From Lycocorax pyrrhopterus obiensis (lineage: Eukaryota > Chordata > Aves > Passeriformes > Paradisaeidae), in assembly GCA_014706295.1 (NCBI GenBank), contig JACSVZ010000004.1, forward strand, positions 85,381,047 to 85,445,046: a stretch of DNA of 64,000 bases, in the 5' to 3' direction. Position 1 is the first letter of the stretch, and each line of letters begins with the position of its first letter. Below the pieces are notes generated by a model that had not been told where the DNA came from, made no database searches, and saw only the letters and a list, made by a program, of their open reading frames with translations. The translations under genes were made by a program, and so were the position numbers. This document shows positions 35,571-49,500 of this stretch, piece by piece.

Positions 35571-38500
35571 TTGTGCCAGTGTGGAGAAATGGAAATGGGT
35601 TCTTCAAATCTGTGCAGACTCATAATCCAAATGACAGTATGGTCATTTCATTGCAATTATTTTGAATTAAATGAGCTGTAATGCATCAACATGAATATTT
35701 GAAACATAGAGAACAGTCCTGTGTTGCTAATATATAATGTATATTTTAGTCAGCTAAAGTTGTAATTCTCTGGTTTATAGTTCATACACTATTTCCTTTG
35801 GGACACTGCTCCCCATTGTAATACATCTCACTAAGTCCTGTCGATTTATAACCTCCTTGTATATATCTATATAAGCTAATTTTGATTGTGCCAAAATAGA
35901 ATAAATGGATTTAAACAGAAATCGATTGTTTGGCAAGGCTAGAACAGAGTCTTTGTTTCTGAAGTTTGTCCTAAATAGTATTCTGTCTTATTACTTTAAA
36001 TATGTAGTGAGCTTTTTTTTTAACAGGATAATGGGATTGAGAATGCCGTATCACCTGAAAGGAAACTGATCTGATTAGACATGTACAGTCACTTTAAACA
36101 AGTAAGGATTCATAGTAATTAGCTAAACGTGTTAGAACTGCTAATGATACAGGCTAAGACAAAGAGCTAAGAAAGAAAACACTCAAAAGGGAAAACATGC
36201 CAAATATCGTTTTAATCAATATTTTTTTTTCTGTCTTGTATTTTCCAGTAGTACAGGGAAAGCTCAGTTATAAGGAACCATTTTGTGTAGAATGGGAAGG
36301 TATTTATAGCTCCTAACAAATTACTGTTTCTGCTTAGAGCTTGATTTGTTTTCAGAGATGCTGTACTAAATTTTGCTTGGAGACATTGGCACATTGATTA
36401 CTTCTAGTTTTCAGGTCAATGGGGACTGTGCTCTGCTTATAAAAAAATGAGAGGTTACAGTAAAAAATCTTTCATGGAGTTAATTTAAGATACAAGGACT
36501 TATTTATATACATATGGGTCTACTGACAATGGCATTTAAAATCTTCTAGTATAAAACAAAAAATATTGATTAGCTGTGAAAGCTGTCATTTAGCAGTTTA
36601 CAAGAGCACTTTGAAACCATTTATATGAAAATTAGGAGAAACTGAGTACATTGAATGTTACATTAATTTTATGTAATGACATACATTTTTTTCCAAAGTA
36701 TGCAGTAGACTCAGATTGTGAAAATTAACAGTAATTGTTAGTAAAAGAGTACTTTGCCGTGTTTTCTGAAGACTTCCCATGAATCCTGTGCTGTAAACAT
36801 CTCTGACTCACTTTCTTTTTGACTCATTTCTTATCTTCTCCATGTCTTCTAATTTTATATAAACCAATTTGTTTGCTTTAATGTTAATAGTAGATTGTTC
36901 TTCATCACTTTATAACCACCTCTCAAAAATAATTAATAAGGAGTTTGCCAACTGCGTCATGCCTATGGCCTATAAGTGCCGCAAAACTTTACAAAGCTAA
37001 AATAAATATTTTAAAAACATATATTTTACAGATAAACCTTGATCTCTACATCTAATAACAAACACATTTTCACTTATTCAGTCTGTCCTGGTGAATTCTG
37101 TCATATTGTAAATAAATTTGATGCTTTGCAGTGACAAAGTTAAAAAGGATTTTTAATGTTACTATTTGAAAAGGCTATTTCACATATACATAACTTTCAA
37201 TTTAGCTACTAAGTCTAAATCTACACTGAAAGGCTATAAAGTGCTGTCTTTGAAAATCAAGGTTACAAGAGATGAATAATAACCTTTTTTTAGATGATTT
37301 CTTATAAAGTATGCGTCAGATCATTAATCACTGTGTTTTTAGTAAATCAATAGGAAAAAGCAGAGACAACCCCATTCTGCACTCTCCTTTTTTTTTTCTG
37401 TCTGAAGCAGACCAATATGAGTGTGAGTTGTATGAGAACCAGCATATTAAGCAATAATTCTATGACATCCATATTAGTTACATTGCATCCATTTCTTAGT
37501 CCTAAAAATATGAGAATTCCTGGACAAATAAAGGAGTAGGATTAGGCCTTTAGCCTAGTTTTATAAGTTTCAGTCTGAAGAAATGCAAGGAATTCATTAA
37601 TTTGTCATATTCTATCTGGATGAAATAAAAAACACACATTGATGTCTCTTCCTGAATAGCAGAAGAAAACATGCCACCATAGATGGGTTGTAGTTAATTT
37701 TTCAGGGATGATAACTTATTTAAATGAAGAATATAATTTATTTAAGTGCCATCACTGTTATAAATTGCTGTCTTTGAATCTGAACAAAATCTCTAGATAT
37801 GACTCCAGATTGCTGTCAAAACTGCATCTTTAGAGCTTAGTATTTGGATCAAAGTGTACTTCAAAAATATATTTCTAATAAACTTCAGTCAATTATGTTT
37901 GAACTAAAATACAGGAATTCTGTGTGTATGCCTAAGGTTTGAAAGGAGACTATAATATTATATCTCAAAATGAAATTTAGCATAAAAATATAATTACTTT
38001 TGCAGTATGATACAGTATGAACAAAATGCTGGTGTGTTTTGTTCTTTTGTTTTTTCTAATACTTTTTGCAACATTTTGGTGACAGTTCACCAGATGAACA
38101 TAGCATGTGATTTATGAAAAGATTGTAATACTTGCTTCACTACCTCTGACTATTTCAAACTCTTGCAAAATATTGCAAATGACATTATAATCCATTTCCT
38201 GCGTGACTTCTGCTGTGGTTTAGCTCTTCCAGCAGTGACCAACACTGGATATCTAAAACCAAAATAGAATCAAGTCAAACTATGCAGAGATACATCCCCA
38301 AAATATTACTCCAACTTCCCACAAAGCTGTCCTGAGCTCAGGTCGTTTCTTCTGGTGAATCTTCTGGTCAATCCTTCTTAAAGCTCAAATTTGGAGGATT
38401 CCTGTGCAGAAAGCTTTCTTGTGCTGGTTCTGAGACTGCCGCTTGCAAGGGTCTCCTGTTTCCCCTTGAGTTGTTCTTTTTCCTGATACAATTTCCAAGG

Positions 38501-41500
38501 ACTTAGAATCAGCACATCATTTTGTTTATAAAGGTGGAATGGTTTTTTATGTATTTTACATTTATTTACACGGAATTTCAGCTGTAATTGTATCACCAGT
38601 TATGATAAGATGTAGTTTTTTATAGCCAGTCCAGCCTTCAGAGCCTTGACTTACCTTAGCATCATCAGTAAAGTCTGTTTTCTCACTGTTTATTGCTTTG
38701 TCTGGCTTCAATCTCCTACTGAATCCTTGAAAGACTAGACTAATTAATTCCTTCCAGTGTGAATACTGACAATTTACTACAAATTTTCTCCAGTGTTTAA
38801 ACACATTTTCAGTTTCCATGAGAGGCCCTTCGTTCTAATACCATGTCAGCCTGGTCTTTTGGAAATCAGGTATCTGGTTGTCAGTTTATTTTCTTGTCCA
38901 GGTTAGTTTGTTCTTTAGAGAACACTGACAGATGCCTGAGAAATTATTTCCCTTTAAAATAGCCATCTTGGCTCTTTACCTATCTAATGTATTTATTTTA
39001 CTGTTCACTAAATGTATTGTTCATTCTGATTTGTAATAATTTAATTGGAAATTCTTAGAAAATTTTTATTGCACTGCCTTCCTCCCAACCACCTGTCACA
39101 CTTTCCTCCATTATGAACCCAGATGGAGAAAAAGTATTTTATTTTTGTGTTCTGACCTCATCTTTCTTGAATCCTCCTTTTGTAGCCTGAACATCTGTTA
39201 GCCCTACCAGCTCTCTGTCTGGCTTCCACGTCTCTGAATAATGTTTTATTTTCTTTTTTTATACTTTCTCCAAGTTGTTGCTCAAAATTTTCTCTTACTT
39301 GTTTTGTATGGATTTGACTTTGGTATTTTTAGGCTGATAGTTCATGGTCTTTTTTGTTTTCCTTATTTGAATATAATGTCAGATTTTAAAAAGATCTTTT
39401 TCTTGAATTTAAGAATTGAGTTAAATATTATTCCATACCCTGCATATGCCATCTCTTTGAATTTTAGGCATACCCACAGCTGGATCCGTTGTACTTCAAA
39501 GCAGGTCTTTTCTTTTTGTACAGACTCTTCCTATCCTGGATGTGGCCTCAGTTCCAGGTGTCTCTCAGTTCTTCCTTCTGACACCACTGTTTCAGCCCAT
39601 GAATGTAGCTTTGCCTCAGAGCATCCCCGTCTCTCTGAGTCTGCACATGCCATGATGAGAACGCGGCAAAGGCTGCTGCCGCGCCGCTCGCAGCTTTCAG
39701 CTCCCAAATGACCTGCATTTCATCTCTGGAAGGTCTGTCCTGCATCCCGTGGCTGTTTTTTTTTTTAATGCAAGGACTCCAAATTGCTGCTGCTAGTGTG
39801 TCTCTGGAGTCTGCACAGACGTATGGGGTCCACAGGATGCACATTCTCCTCAGAGCCACCAGTACAGGTCTCTGTCTGCGTCGTGGTTATAAATATTCTG
39901 TGATGTTTCCAAGAGAATAGTAGAGTTCTAGGCTCACCGGGCTTGACTGCTGTGACACTGGAATTCATCAGCTGAAAGCCCCTTTAGGATTTGGGCATCA
40001 GTGTTTGTTAGCAAGCATGGGGTTCATTTCTTTTGTATTTGCTAAAGATTAGTGAGACAGCTGCTTTCATTATTCTAAGTGGGGGATGTACATGCCTAAA
40101 ACTAACCAAACATGTACTGCCCATACTCTGCATCTACAAGCATTTGACAAACCTTAGTCTGGAAATTACACTTTTACAATATACTCAGAAATATCCATTT
40201 TCTGTTGTAATTTTAACAAAATGCAGAATGCCACATGCCATAAGAAAAGACACGGCAAGGGTGAAAGTTGTCATCTGAGGCAAAACTCTATGAATAAAAA
40301 ACGATTTACACAAAATTTGATGTTACACGCTGATTTAAAAATAAATAATCTTTTCATAAAGCAGCTTCTTATATTAATCTAGTGATGTAAGTATGTATAC
40401 CACTTTGTGATTTTGAGGATGGTGCCATCAATGTGAGAATGTGTTTGCTCAGTTGTCAACATCATTGTACAGTGTTTTAAGTGGAGAAGATTACATGAGT
40501 GAATACTTGTCCACTGATTTCATTGTTGCTGCAGGTTGAAATGCACTGGTTTGTTCTTATTTTGGTGCAATATTATTTACAGGTGTATTCAGTTTTAAGG
40601 GGAATAGAATTGTTTTGTAAATAAATTTGCAGTGGGAAAACACTGCCAGTAAATGGAACAAATCCTTAGTTTTTACTTTTAAGAATGTATCAGTTTGTTT
40701 CCTCCACTCTGCTATAATCTAAGTGTTTAAGACATATATGGTCTTTATCAAATAAAAAAGCTTCAAAGCACTTTTGAGATTTACAGAGAACGTAAAGTTC
40801 CATGTAAACTTGCACTTACATTTCCCCTCAGTGTCTGTTAGAAGTTAATTTTCCTTATTGTTTCACATAGTTTTGTCACATATTTGTTGTCATTGTTTTA
40901 GTTCATTTCAGTGCCTACTGCATTTGCAGACAGACAGGAAGTATAAATGCTTGAGGGCTGCAAATCAAAACATTTCCTCATTTGTAACACTTGAATGCAG
41001 TGGTTTCCTGGAGGAACATGAAAGAGTACTGGAAGATGCAGGTTCCCAAGAGGACTAGAAGTTGTTCTTCTGTTCATTGCAGGACCTAGACAGTGAGCTC
41101 CAGACCTGGAATTTACCGCTTTGTACATGTAAATGTGTGTGAGATACCAAAGTTCACACAGTTACTGAATGAATGAGGCAGTTAAAGTGGAGATGAACAG
41201 CAGCTCTAGGCAGAGGAGAGTGTGGAAATGGGGCTGATGTGCTTCAAAATTCAGCACACAGACTCGAGTCACACAAATTGGTCAGGTGCCACTGTGAAAG
41301 TGAGTTTCAAAGCCTGAATCATCTTCCTAGATACCAAGTATATTATTTGGATATGGCTAACCGTGTCACTTCAACCCTTCCAGGAGAGCTCCCTTGACCA
41401 GCCGGAGCTCGGGACATAGTGTCCTGACAAGGTGAATCAAAAATATTCACTGTCTTCATATTGGTGGCTCTCTTTAATATGTATTTTGCAAACACATTCA

Positions 41501-42132
41501 TCCTTCTTGAAGGTTGTAGATGTGCTAAAGCAAGGTAATTGTGATGGAATAAATATTAAGTTTAAACCAGATGGTTATTAAATATACCTGAGGCATTTCT
41601 TAATCTTGTGTTAGAGGAGAATTCAATATTACTTCTATAATATTCTTTTAAGTGTGAATCAGATCTTAGCCTGGGGTGCGAGAATAAGAAAAAAGGTGCA
41701 AGTGAAAAAATTAGCAGATCATTTAATATTTTATCAGGTAGGGGCATCCAAACTGCAGTTTTGTTCATCCAGGAGTTGTATCTCAATGGCAAGACTGTTG
41801 GGTATTACAGCCTGCATTATTCAAAGCTACTCAGGCCCTCCAGCTCATGCTTGCCATCTCATTTGTCACATACTGTATGTCTTGATCTTTCAAGGTGTTG
41901 TCCAGAAAGTACTTTTTTCTGTGTTACATTAATGAAGTCTGAAGCACAGTTATGTTGCTTGCAAGGGAATGCCATCAGCAGAGTCTTACAAATGAGTCTC
42001 AGATTTTTGGATTCTCTTGATGCTCAAATACTGTAAAACTCTGTAATTTATATTTTTTTAATGAGTAGATATTCTGAATTGCAATTAGTGAGTGCTATGA
42101 GCTATCAACTTGGCAAATTATGAACGTTTACA

Positions 42133-42632
42133 AATCATAGGATCCTGGTATCCTGGAAGGGTTTGGTTTGAAGGGACCTTAAAGTTCCAACCTGCCTGCC
42201 AGGCAGGGACACCTTTTACTTGACCAGGGCTCAGAGCCCCATCCAACCTGGCCTTGAACACTGCCAGAGATGCAGCATCCACAACTTCTCTGGGCAGCCT
42301 GTCCCATTGACTCACCACTCTCACAGTAAAGACTTTTTTCCTTATATCTGATCTTAATCTACCCTCTTTCAGTTTAAAGCCATTCTGCCGTGTTCTGTCA
42401 CTCTGTGCCCGTGTAAGTAGCTCCTTTCCATTTGTGCTGGTTTGGCCAAATTTGGAGGAAAATATTCTCTCTTGTAGGGGCCCTTCAGGTACTGGAAGGC
42501 TGCTCTAAGGTCTCCCCAGGGCCCTTTTTTCTCCAGGCTGGTCAACCCCAGCTCTCTCAGGCTATCTTCATAGGAGAGGTGCTCCAGCCTTCTGATTATC
42601 TTCATGGCCTCCTCTGGACTCACTCCAACAGC
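42133..42632 (-). mobile_element. CR1 LINE 3' end, antisense
   Basis: The + strand reads the reverse complement of a CR1: ATCATAGGATCCTGGTATC, CCATCCAACCTGGCCTTGAA, GGCAGCCTGTCCCATTGACT, then the end of ORF2, whose minus-strand reading is LEHLSYEDSLRELGLTSLEK followed by AAFQYLKG. About 33 bases near 42433-42470 do not fit the CR1 and look like an insertion. Confidence 0.9.
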
Positions 42633-44851
42633 CAAATACTGGTAATGGGGGGAAAAAGTTGTATTTGTTTTATGCTTATGTAGCACAGTAATTGATTCTT
42701 TACAGTTAGCAGATCTGTTGCATTGATACCAAATTACAGAGGGATGACTCTCTATATATGTTAAGTTTGCATTTGCAATCAGCAGTGTTAAATGAAATAT
42801 AAGTTCAGGTGTCTGCTGCATTGGTTACTACTATTGCAGTTAGCCCTGTGTACTGTGGAGGAGGAGACTCTGCAGGTCCTCTGGTCTGCATGTTAGAATG
42901 CAAGTTGGGGCAGTTCCAGTTTGGAGAATGGACAGGCTGTTTCTGAGCCCAGTATGTTACCTATGAAACACATGGAAAGCTCTCTGCCAGATCTTGGAGT
43001 TAATGCTGGCTATTTTCTTTCCATAAGCTCATCACTGTGAGAAAAAAACTAAGAAAAGGAGTCTATTCAGTTACTGTGCAGTCTGCTCTTCCAACAGATT
43101 GCTGCAGGAGGAGGCTTTTGAGAATCAGCTCATGAACAGTGGCAATTTACTTAATGGTATTTATCATGCGTTGTCCCAGTTTGTATTCTGTCCTGTCACA
43201 TCTGACTGAACAGACAAATAGAGCACAAGATCTGTTCTCCTAAATTTGTATCATTTTCACCTGAATTATATTTGAAATCAGACAGATGTCTTACCTGAGC
43301 TCTTTGGGAACAGAATTCAGCAGCAGTTTGAGTCTTTGAATTAACTGAGTATCAACTGTTTCCACCTTGACAATGTTGTTTTGGAATGCTTTGCTCCTCT
43401 TCAAGTATTTTTTTGCACCACCATCTCAGATCAGCCAAGACCTTGTTAAAAAATCTTGAAGGATACTTGGTTCTCTTCTCTGAGTATAGGAGAAGTAGAA
43501 GATAATGAGATGGAAGGGAGAAAAATTTTATTTTCTTGAATTTGTCCTTAGTAACAAAGAACGAAAAAAAAAAAGCAGTATAGAAAATTCAGCAGGGGAA
43601 GGTGAAAGAACCAGAGTTTCATAAAATATTTTGGAGTGCTTTCACAGGCTTGTTTAATTTCCACAGAGCTATGTGAGTTTGCATATGTCAATCACTTTAA
43701 AGTAATGCTTTGCTTTGATTATGAACGTGACTTGAGAATAAAATTGTTTGCATAGTACTCAGTATGTGTAAATTGATACTTAAATGCTGCTGTAAGTATA
43801 ATTACTTTAATAGCAAAAGGCAAAATCAAGTTGACTAACAGAGTTTTTAATTAGATTAACATAAGCCATTTGTGATTTAATACAATGGTGTCTACAAAAT
43901 TAGATACTATAAGGATGTATGTTAAATCAGTTCATTAACACACTGGGTCCAAATTAACCGTTGTTATAATTTCCTTGACTGATAAGAAATTTGTGTTTTA
44001 TGCTACATTTGAGTAGTCCACTAACATATATGGGAAAGATGCATTATTTTTATGGTTGGGTATTCAACCCTAACTTACCCTGTTTCTTGTTGACTTAGAG
44101 CTTATCTTGGCAAAGATAACATCTGGCAAAGAGAAATCTTTCACATAATATGAAATCATATTCAGCTCAGTAAGAGTAAGATGATGTGCATCAAAGTCCC
44201 ACTGTATTAAAACTTCTGTAGATCTTCCTTTTACGTTACCAGCTCTTCAAGTTAGAAAAAGTTGTTAGGTTGCTGCCAGTTAGCAAAGAGCAGATGGTGT
44301 TTATTACTGTGACCGGTAAATTGTGTATCTGTGGGAGTAATAAGCCCAATTAGCCAAATGTTGATTGTGCTTTTAAGTGTTGTAGTCTTGGTACCTATTT
44401 CCATACCTGTGAGTATACTCAGTATAAACTTCTTTGTGCACTTTGGCAAAAGCTCAGTGGTGCACTTCTGCAGCCTGAATTGTTGGCATTTGTATAAATA
44501 CCATTTTAGATAATGTCTTGCAAATGAGCCAGTCTTAGACACACAATTCCAAGAATTTCTTTTTACTTACTTTGTATTTTATTTTCCTGTAAATAGTAAA
44601 AGTTGACTACTTCAAGCTTGGATAGAATAAATGTTAAAAGCCAGGTGGCTTTGTGTCCTAAAGGATCCTCTTGCCTTAGTCAATAAAATACAACTTCAGT
44701 ACAAGGGAAAGTCAGCATACTCTGCAGTTTTTAAAAATACTGCTCTTCTTGCACAGTTTCCCAGTAAGGAGTAGCGAGCCATCAAAGAACTTCCTGACCT
44801 TTTAGAGACATGGATTGGGATCAGTCACGACCTCTGACTGGTGACCAGTTT

Positions 44852-44897
44852 GGTAGACCAGGTTGCTCAGAGCCCCATCCAGCCTTGCCTTGAACAT
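44852..44897 (-). mobile_element. Short CR1 remnant
   Basis: TAGACCAGGTTGCTCAGAGC followed by CCCATCCAGCCTTGCCTTGA is a CR1 3' UTR block in antisense. Flanking bases no longer align. Confidence 0.7.
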
Positions 44898-46430
44898 TAG
44901 GATCCTGTCTCTCATTTCTGAGTAGCAAAAGCAGGCTGGTCCTTCTGTCAGCAGAAGCTGGTGCTGCTGCACCTGCTTTGAGTAATAATACCCTCTTTGA
45001 TAACTGAGCCCGATGATTTTAATAGCAATAGGTTCAGCAGTCACTTCCTCACAACCCAAATAAGCAATAGTAGCTACATACATTCAGCAAGCTCTGTTTT
45101 GGGGTTTTTTTAACATACTTGACAGCTCTTCAGGGTCAAGATCATGTCTTCCTGCATGGCTGTGCAGTGCCTGGTACGAGTCTCTTTGGATACCGCTCTA
45201 ATGAAATAATAAACCCTTTGCAATTAGCAACTTGTAAATTGAGGATTTTATATAGGTCCACAACTTTAATTTGTTCCTTGGCTTTTCCTCAATTACCTCA
45301 CGTTAGATTTAAAAACAGAACCACATAAAATAAAATGCTTGGGTGTTTTACAGATGAGCAGATTTTAATAAATAACACTGCTAATGCATGTATTAGAGAA
45401 AGAACCATTCAAATTTTCCTGACTTAAGAAAGTTTAACTAAATGAGGGTATATCAGACACCAATTTTTTCTTTTTATCAGAAAATCTATTTTCATTTTAA
45501 GGCTCATTTAAATTGCTTTATTTGAATGCCACAACTTGTTACTAAAATTCTGACTGAAAACTACTAAAAGTGAAAAGTGTATCCTATCTCAGTGTAGACT
45601 TGCATCTAGAAGATTTTTGTCTGGAGTTGCTGACCATCTGTTTCATGGAGTTATGCCAAAAATATATTTGCAGTGTAGATTTAGATGCTTGCAGTGAGCT
45701 AATAAATAGTCAGACAAGTATTGCAGCATCTTCTTCAAGCACTCCGTAAATACAAGTTCCCAGCACTTCTCAAGATAAAAAAAGGTGTAATAAAAACCCA
45801 TTTATTTCGTAGGTAAATCTTCTAGTTACAGTAGCTTTAATAATTCTAAGTTTGTTAATCAGATTTAATTTATTCTTGAAGTGATTCCACTGATTTAAAC
45901 CTGAAATTAATTTGGCCTAGAGTTTTCAAGAAGCTGTATTTTCCCTTTGAGCATTTAATTTTTCTGTGCTCAGCCTGGCATTGGGTTACTGTTCAAAGCC
46001 TAACAAAGAGATGAGACTCAGTGTGTTCTGTAGGAAAGGGCAACTTTCTCCTTTTCTCCTTTAGTTCTGGGATCGCTGCAGAGACATTTCTGTGATACAA
46101 CACTGTAAGAAAGCACACATTCTTTGGAGCAGATCTCCAGGGCCTCTCTGGAGTACATTCATTTTCTGCTTCTGCTGTTTGCTGTTTCCTGACATGCCCT
46201 GCTAAAGTAGAGCCCTGCAAAGTTCAGTCCTACCAAACGGGTGTCTCGGAAGTTCTTCTCCAGGAGACAGCAAGCATCACATCACATTGCTGTAGTAAAA
46301 AAATAATGTTGCATGTTTATCTGGAACACTAAATTCATTTTGCTAAGGCCAAAACTACTGGATATTGAGTGGGATAAGCAGCTACATATAGAGGGAGACA
46401 AACCTGAACTCTGCAGATCTGCTGAGCAGT

Positions 46431-46545
46431 AGAATAGAATAGAAGAGAATAGTTCCAGTAGGAAGGGACCTACAATGCTCAGTCCAAATGCCTGACCAAT
46501 TCAGGGATGACCAAAAGTTAAAGCATGTTATTACAGGCATTGTCA
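46431..46545 (-). mobile_element. CR1 LINE 3' tail remnant
   Basis: AGAATAGAATAGAAGAGAAT, then GTTCCAGTAGGAAGGGACC, CTGACCAATTCAGGGATGAC and AAAAGTTAAAGCATGTTATT form the 3' end of a CR1 subfamily in antisense. The AGAAT pentamers are its 3' terminal repeats. Confidence 0.85.
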
Positions 46546-49500
46546 TTCTTACAAAGTGTTGAGAAAAATAAAATTTGCCTTCATAATAGTCCAGTACTGC
46601 CTTACCATGAAGTCACTTGTGCATATCAAAAGATGAGATACTTTTAAAATAAATGCTGTTCTAAATTAAATGAACTATCAGAAGTCCTAGAATAGGACCT
46701 TAATTATAGGCAGGTCTCAAGCAGTAAGGTTTTATTCAGGAGTGACTGTCTTTGTCTTCTCCCCTTTTCTTTAGAACAGGACTGCATTTAGAAAGATTCT
46801 TCCCCACCCCCACCCTCTATCCTGCTGTCCATGAATAAGGACAGGATTTTGTGAGGATAAGTAGCTCTGAAAATGGAATGACGCTTTGTCTCTGCACAAA
46901 GGAACTGATAGCAATGGTGAACAAAACACACTGGGAAATAACAAACCTGTTTCATGTTGTCAAGCCAGGGCCGTTTCTGTTTTGCTGCTTCTAGAAGAAA
47001 TTAATTTCTTCTCCCAGTTCAGGGCTTTGTTCTGCTTTATCTTACAGCTGGAAACATTTGTCTTATCCTATTCGTTATTCATCTAGGTTTTGTTACTGCT
47101 ATGAACACTGATCTGTGTATAAAACAGAAACAGTCACTGACACAACCATTTTTTTTGGATGATAAGCATATTCCTTGTTTCTGGTTGTAAAACCCTATTA
47201 AATTAGATTTTATAAAGTAAGAAATGTTACAGTTCTAGTAGAAATGTATTTGGGCTGCATCAAACAGGGAAACAAATATTCCTCTAAATGTAAACATGCA
47301 TTTTTTACCAGTCATTGTAGTTAGCTTGAGGCTTGAATGCTAATGCTGTAAACTATACCTATAATTTTTTATACCTGTGGTATGCTGTCCTGAGGTAGTT
47401 TGAGCAAAAACTTTGATGAAAACTGAGGAGCAAGAGTTCTGGCTTTGAGCACCTCACTGTCTGATTGCTTTGGTGGGGTGAAGTGTGAAAGTAATCAGGA
47501 TGCAGATAAATCTGCTGAAACTGTGTGTATATATTGGTTGGGGAAGATGTTGGAGATAGTGGCTGTAGATAAAAGAAAGATCTATCGACCTGTATTCTCT
47601 GTCAGGTTTTATTTTGCAGAGGAGAAGGTTTATTGCACAGCTGTTGATACATGAAGCATCATGTGCATTTGATTATAAGTAAAGCATCCCCTGCTTTCAC
47701 CTGGTCGTTTTCCCCTGAAGACATGCATCATCTCCCCCAGACAAATGAGAAGAAAATCTGAGAAGATAATATACAAAATCTCTGCCATAAACCAGGAAGG
47801 GTTTCTGCAAGCAAACAGAAAGCCTAGTTCATGTTCATAAACATGATTGAAAAGTTAAGCCACCTATAAAAACATCTAGTAACACAACAATATTTTTCAA
47901 GTGGAAGTCTGTTTGCTGCCCAGCAGTGAAAGCTTTCTGTTAATACTCTCTTCTATGTGTCAGCATTTCTCAGCTATCCTCTCCTAATAAGACCAGATAT
48001 TATCCCAGAGACTTAGAGCTGCTATTATTTGGAGAAAATTTGTACACATGGCAGAATTGGATTGGATCTGAGATTGCAGAGTAAGATCTGCAGTTGCAGC
48101 TGCTGTACCAGGAATGTGTGTTTGTGGGCAAGGCTCACCATTATGTGCAGTCCAGCTGCCTGAGTTTCCACATTTTCCTTCCCTGTCTCTGTGCTCAGGT
48201 TCCATGTGCGCGCGTGTGGCTGTAATTGGAGCCTAAACTTTCCAGTATTAGAATCGGTTCTGCCCATCATATCTTAATTTAAAAAACCAGGAGAAATGAA
48301 GTTGTGTTTCAGATTTCTTAAAATTTGTGCTGGTCACTGCAACGTCCTCCTTCTTATGTGCTGCTTTTACTGACATGTGAACATAAAGCATATAATTTTT
48401 CGTAAGTAATTGAGTCAAAGTTACTCTACCAGTACTTTCAGACCTTGGGGAGTTTTGGGACTATAGATGGTGCTGAGGATATCCAGCGGCCCCAGACTGA
48501 TGCTGGGAAGACTGAGCACAACAGTAGGATGCCTGATACAGTGCCGTGGCTTTTCTGCAACTTTAGACAAAACCAAACTAAGAGCACTTCAGTTTTTCAG
48601 TTGTAAATAACTGCTTCCTTCCTGATATGTGTTTTGTAGATAGTGGATGAAATGTCTGTCTGCTACATAATCAATAGAATTAAAATCCCCAGCCACTTAT
48701 TTCCTGGGAAGTGATTAAAATCCACTTAGTACGTGACGTGGTCTGTGCAGGCCATGCTGCTCCTTTGCAGCAATATGTCAAGGTAATGATTAGACAGTTT
48801 ATGAAGTGCTTAAATATAAATGGTCAACATAAATCTTCACAGAGTCTGTTTTAATAGTTTTAGTCCATTCAGAGAACAAATATAATCAAGCTTTGGTTGG
48901 CCTTCTCATAGTTTCCTCTGAAGTTACATAACTTCATATGGTTCTTTCACCTTTCGCGGGGTAGCTTTTCTTAATAGTAAGAAACACTGAAAGGATGCAG
49001 CAGGAGATGTTTCTTGTCTGATTGGTGATGTATAAGTGTCACAAAAGATTTGGTGGTGTAACTTGTGACACCCTCCCTTCTGTCCGTAAGGGGGTCCCTG
49101 CAGAGGAACAAAAGCTCTGCTGTTTGCTCAGCCATCTCTAGTAAACCTTTATATACATGGGATGGATGACTATCGAAATCTTATATCTATCAATACATTA
49201 AGTCTACAGTCTAGTATTAAAGTTCAGTTCTTGCCATTTCTTCCTCGTTGTTTGGTTTATTTTCATACAAAATCGAATAATCAGTTTGAAGCCAACAACT
49301 TCTTCTAAGCCAAGTTTTCCCTGGAAGAAGCAGAGCAACAGTTTGAAGACAGAGGATTGTTGATACCCTGATTGGAACATTGATTCTAAATCCTACCCTA
49401 TTTTGAAGAGTTGATAACTTTTATTAATTCAACAGGTAGAGCTGGGAAAAAAGTACAAACACACAAGCTTGAAAAATCTGCTTTTGGAGCTTCAAATCAT

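Noticed and set aside
39241..39859. 156-codon + strand frame and overlapping 103-codon - strand frame
   Set aside because: The peptides look like translated T-rich intron and a short GC-rich block; no motif, splice or poly(A) context supports a gene.
42369..42821. 150-codon minus-strand frame as a gene
   Set aside because: Its middle is the CR1 reverse transcriptase C-terminus and its ends are unrelated intron; it is a transposon remnant.
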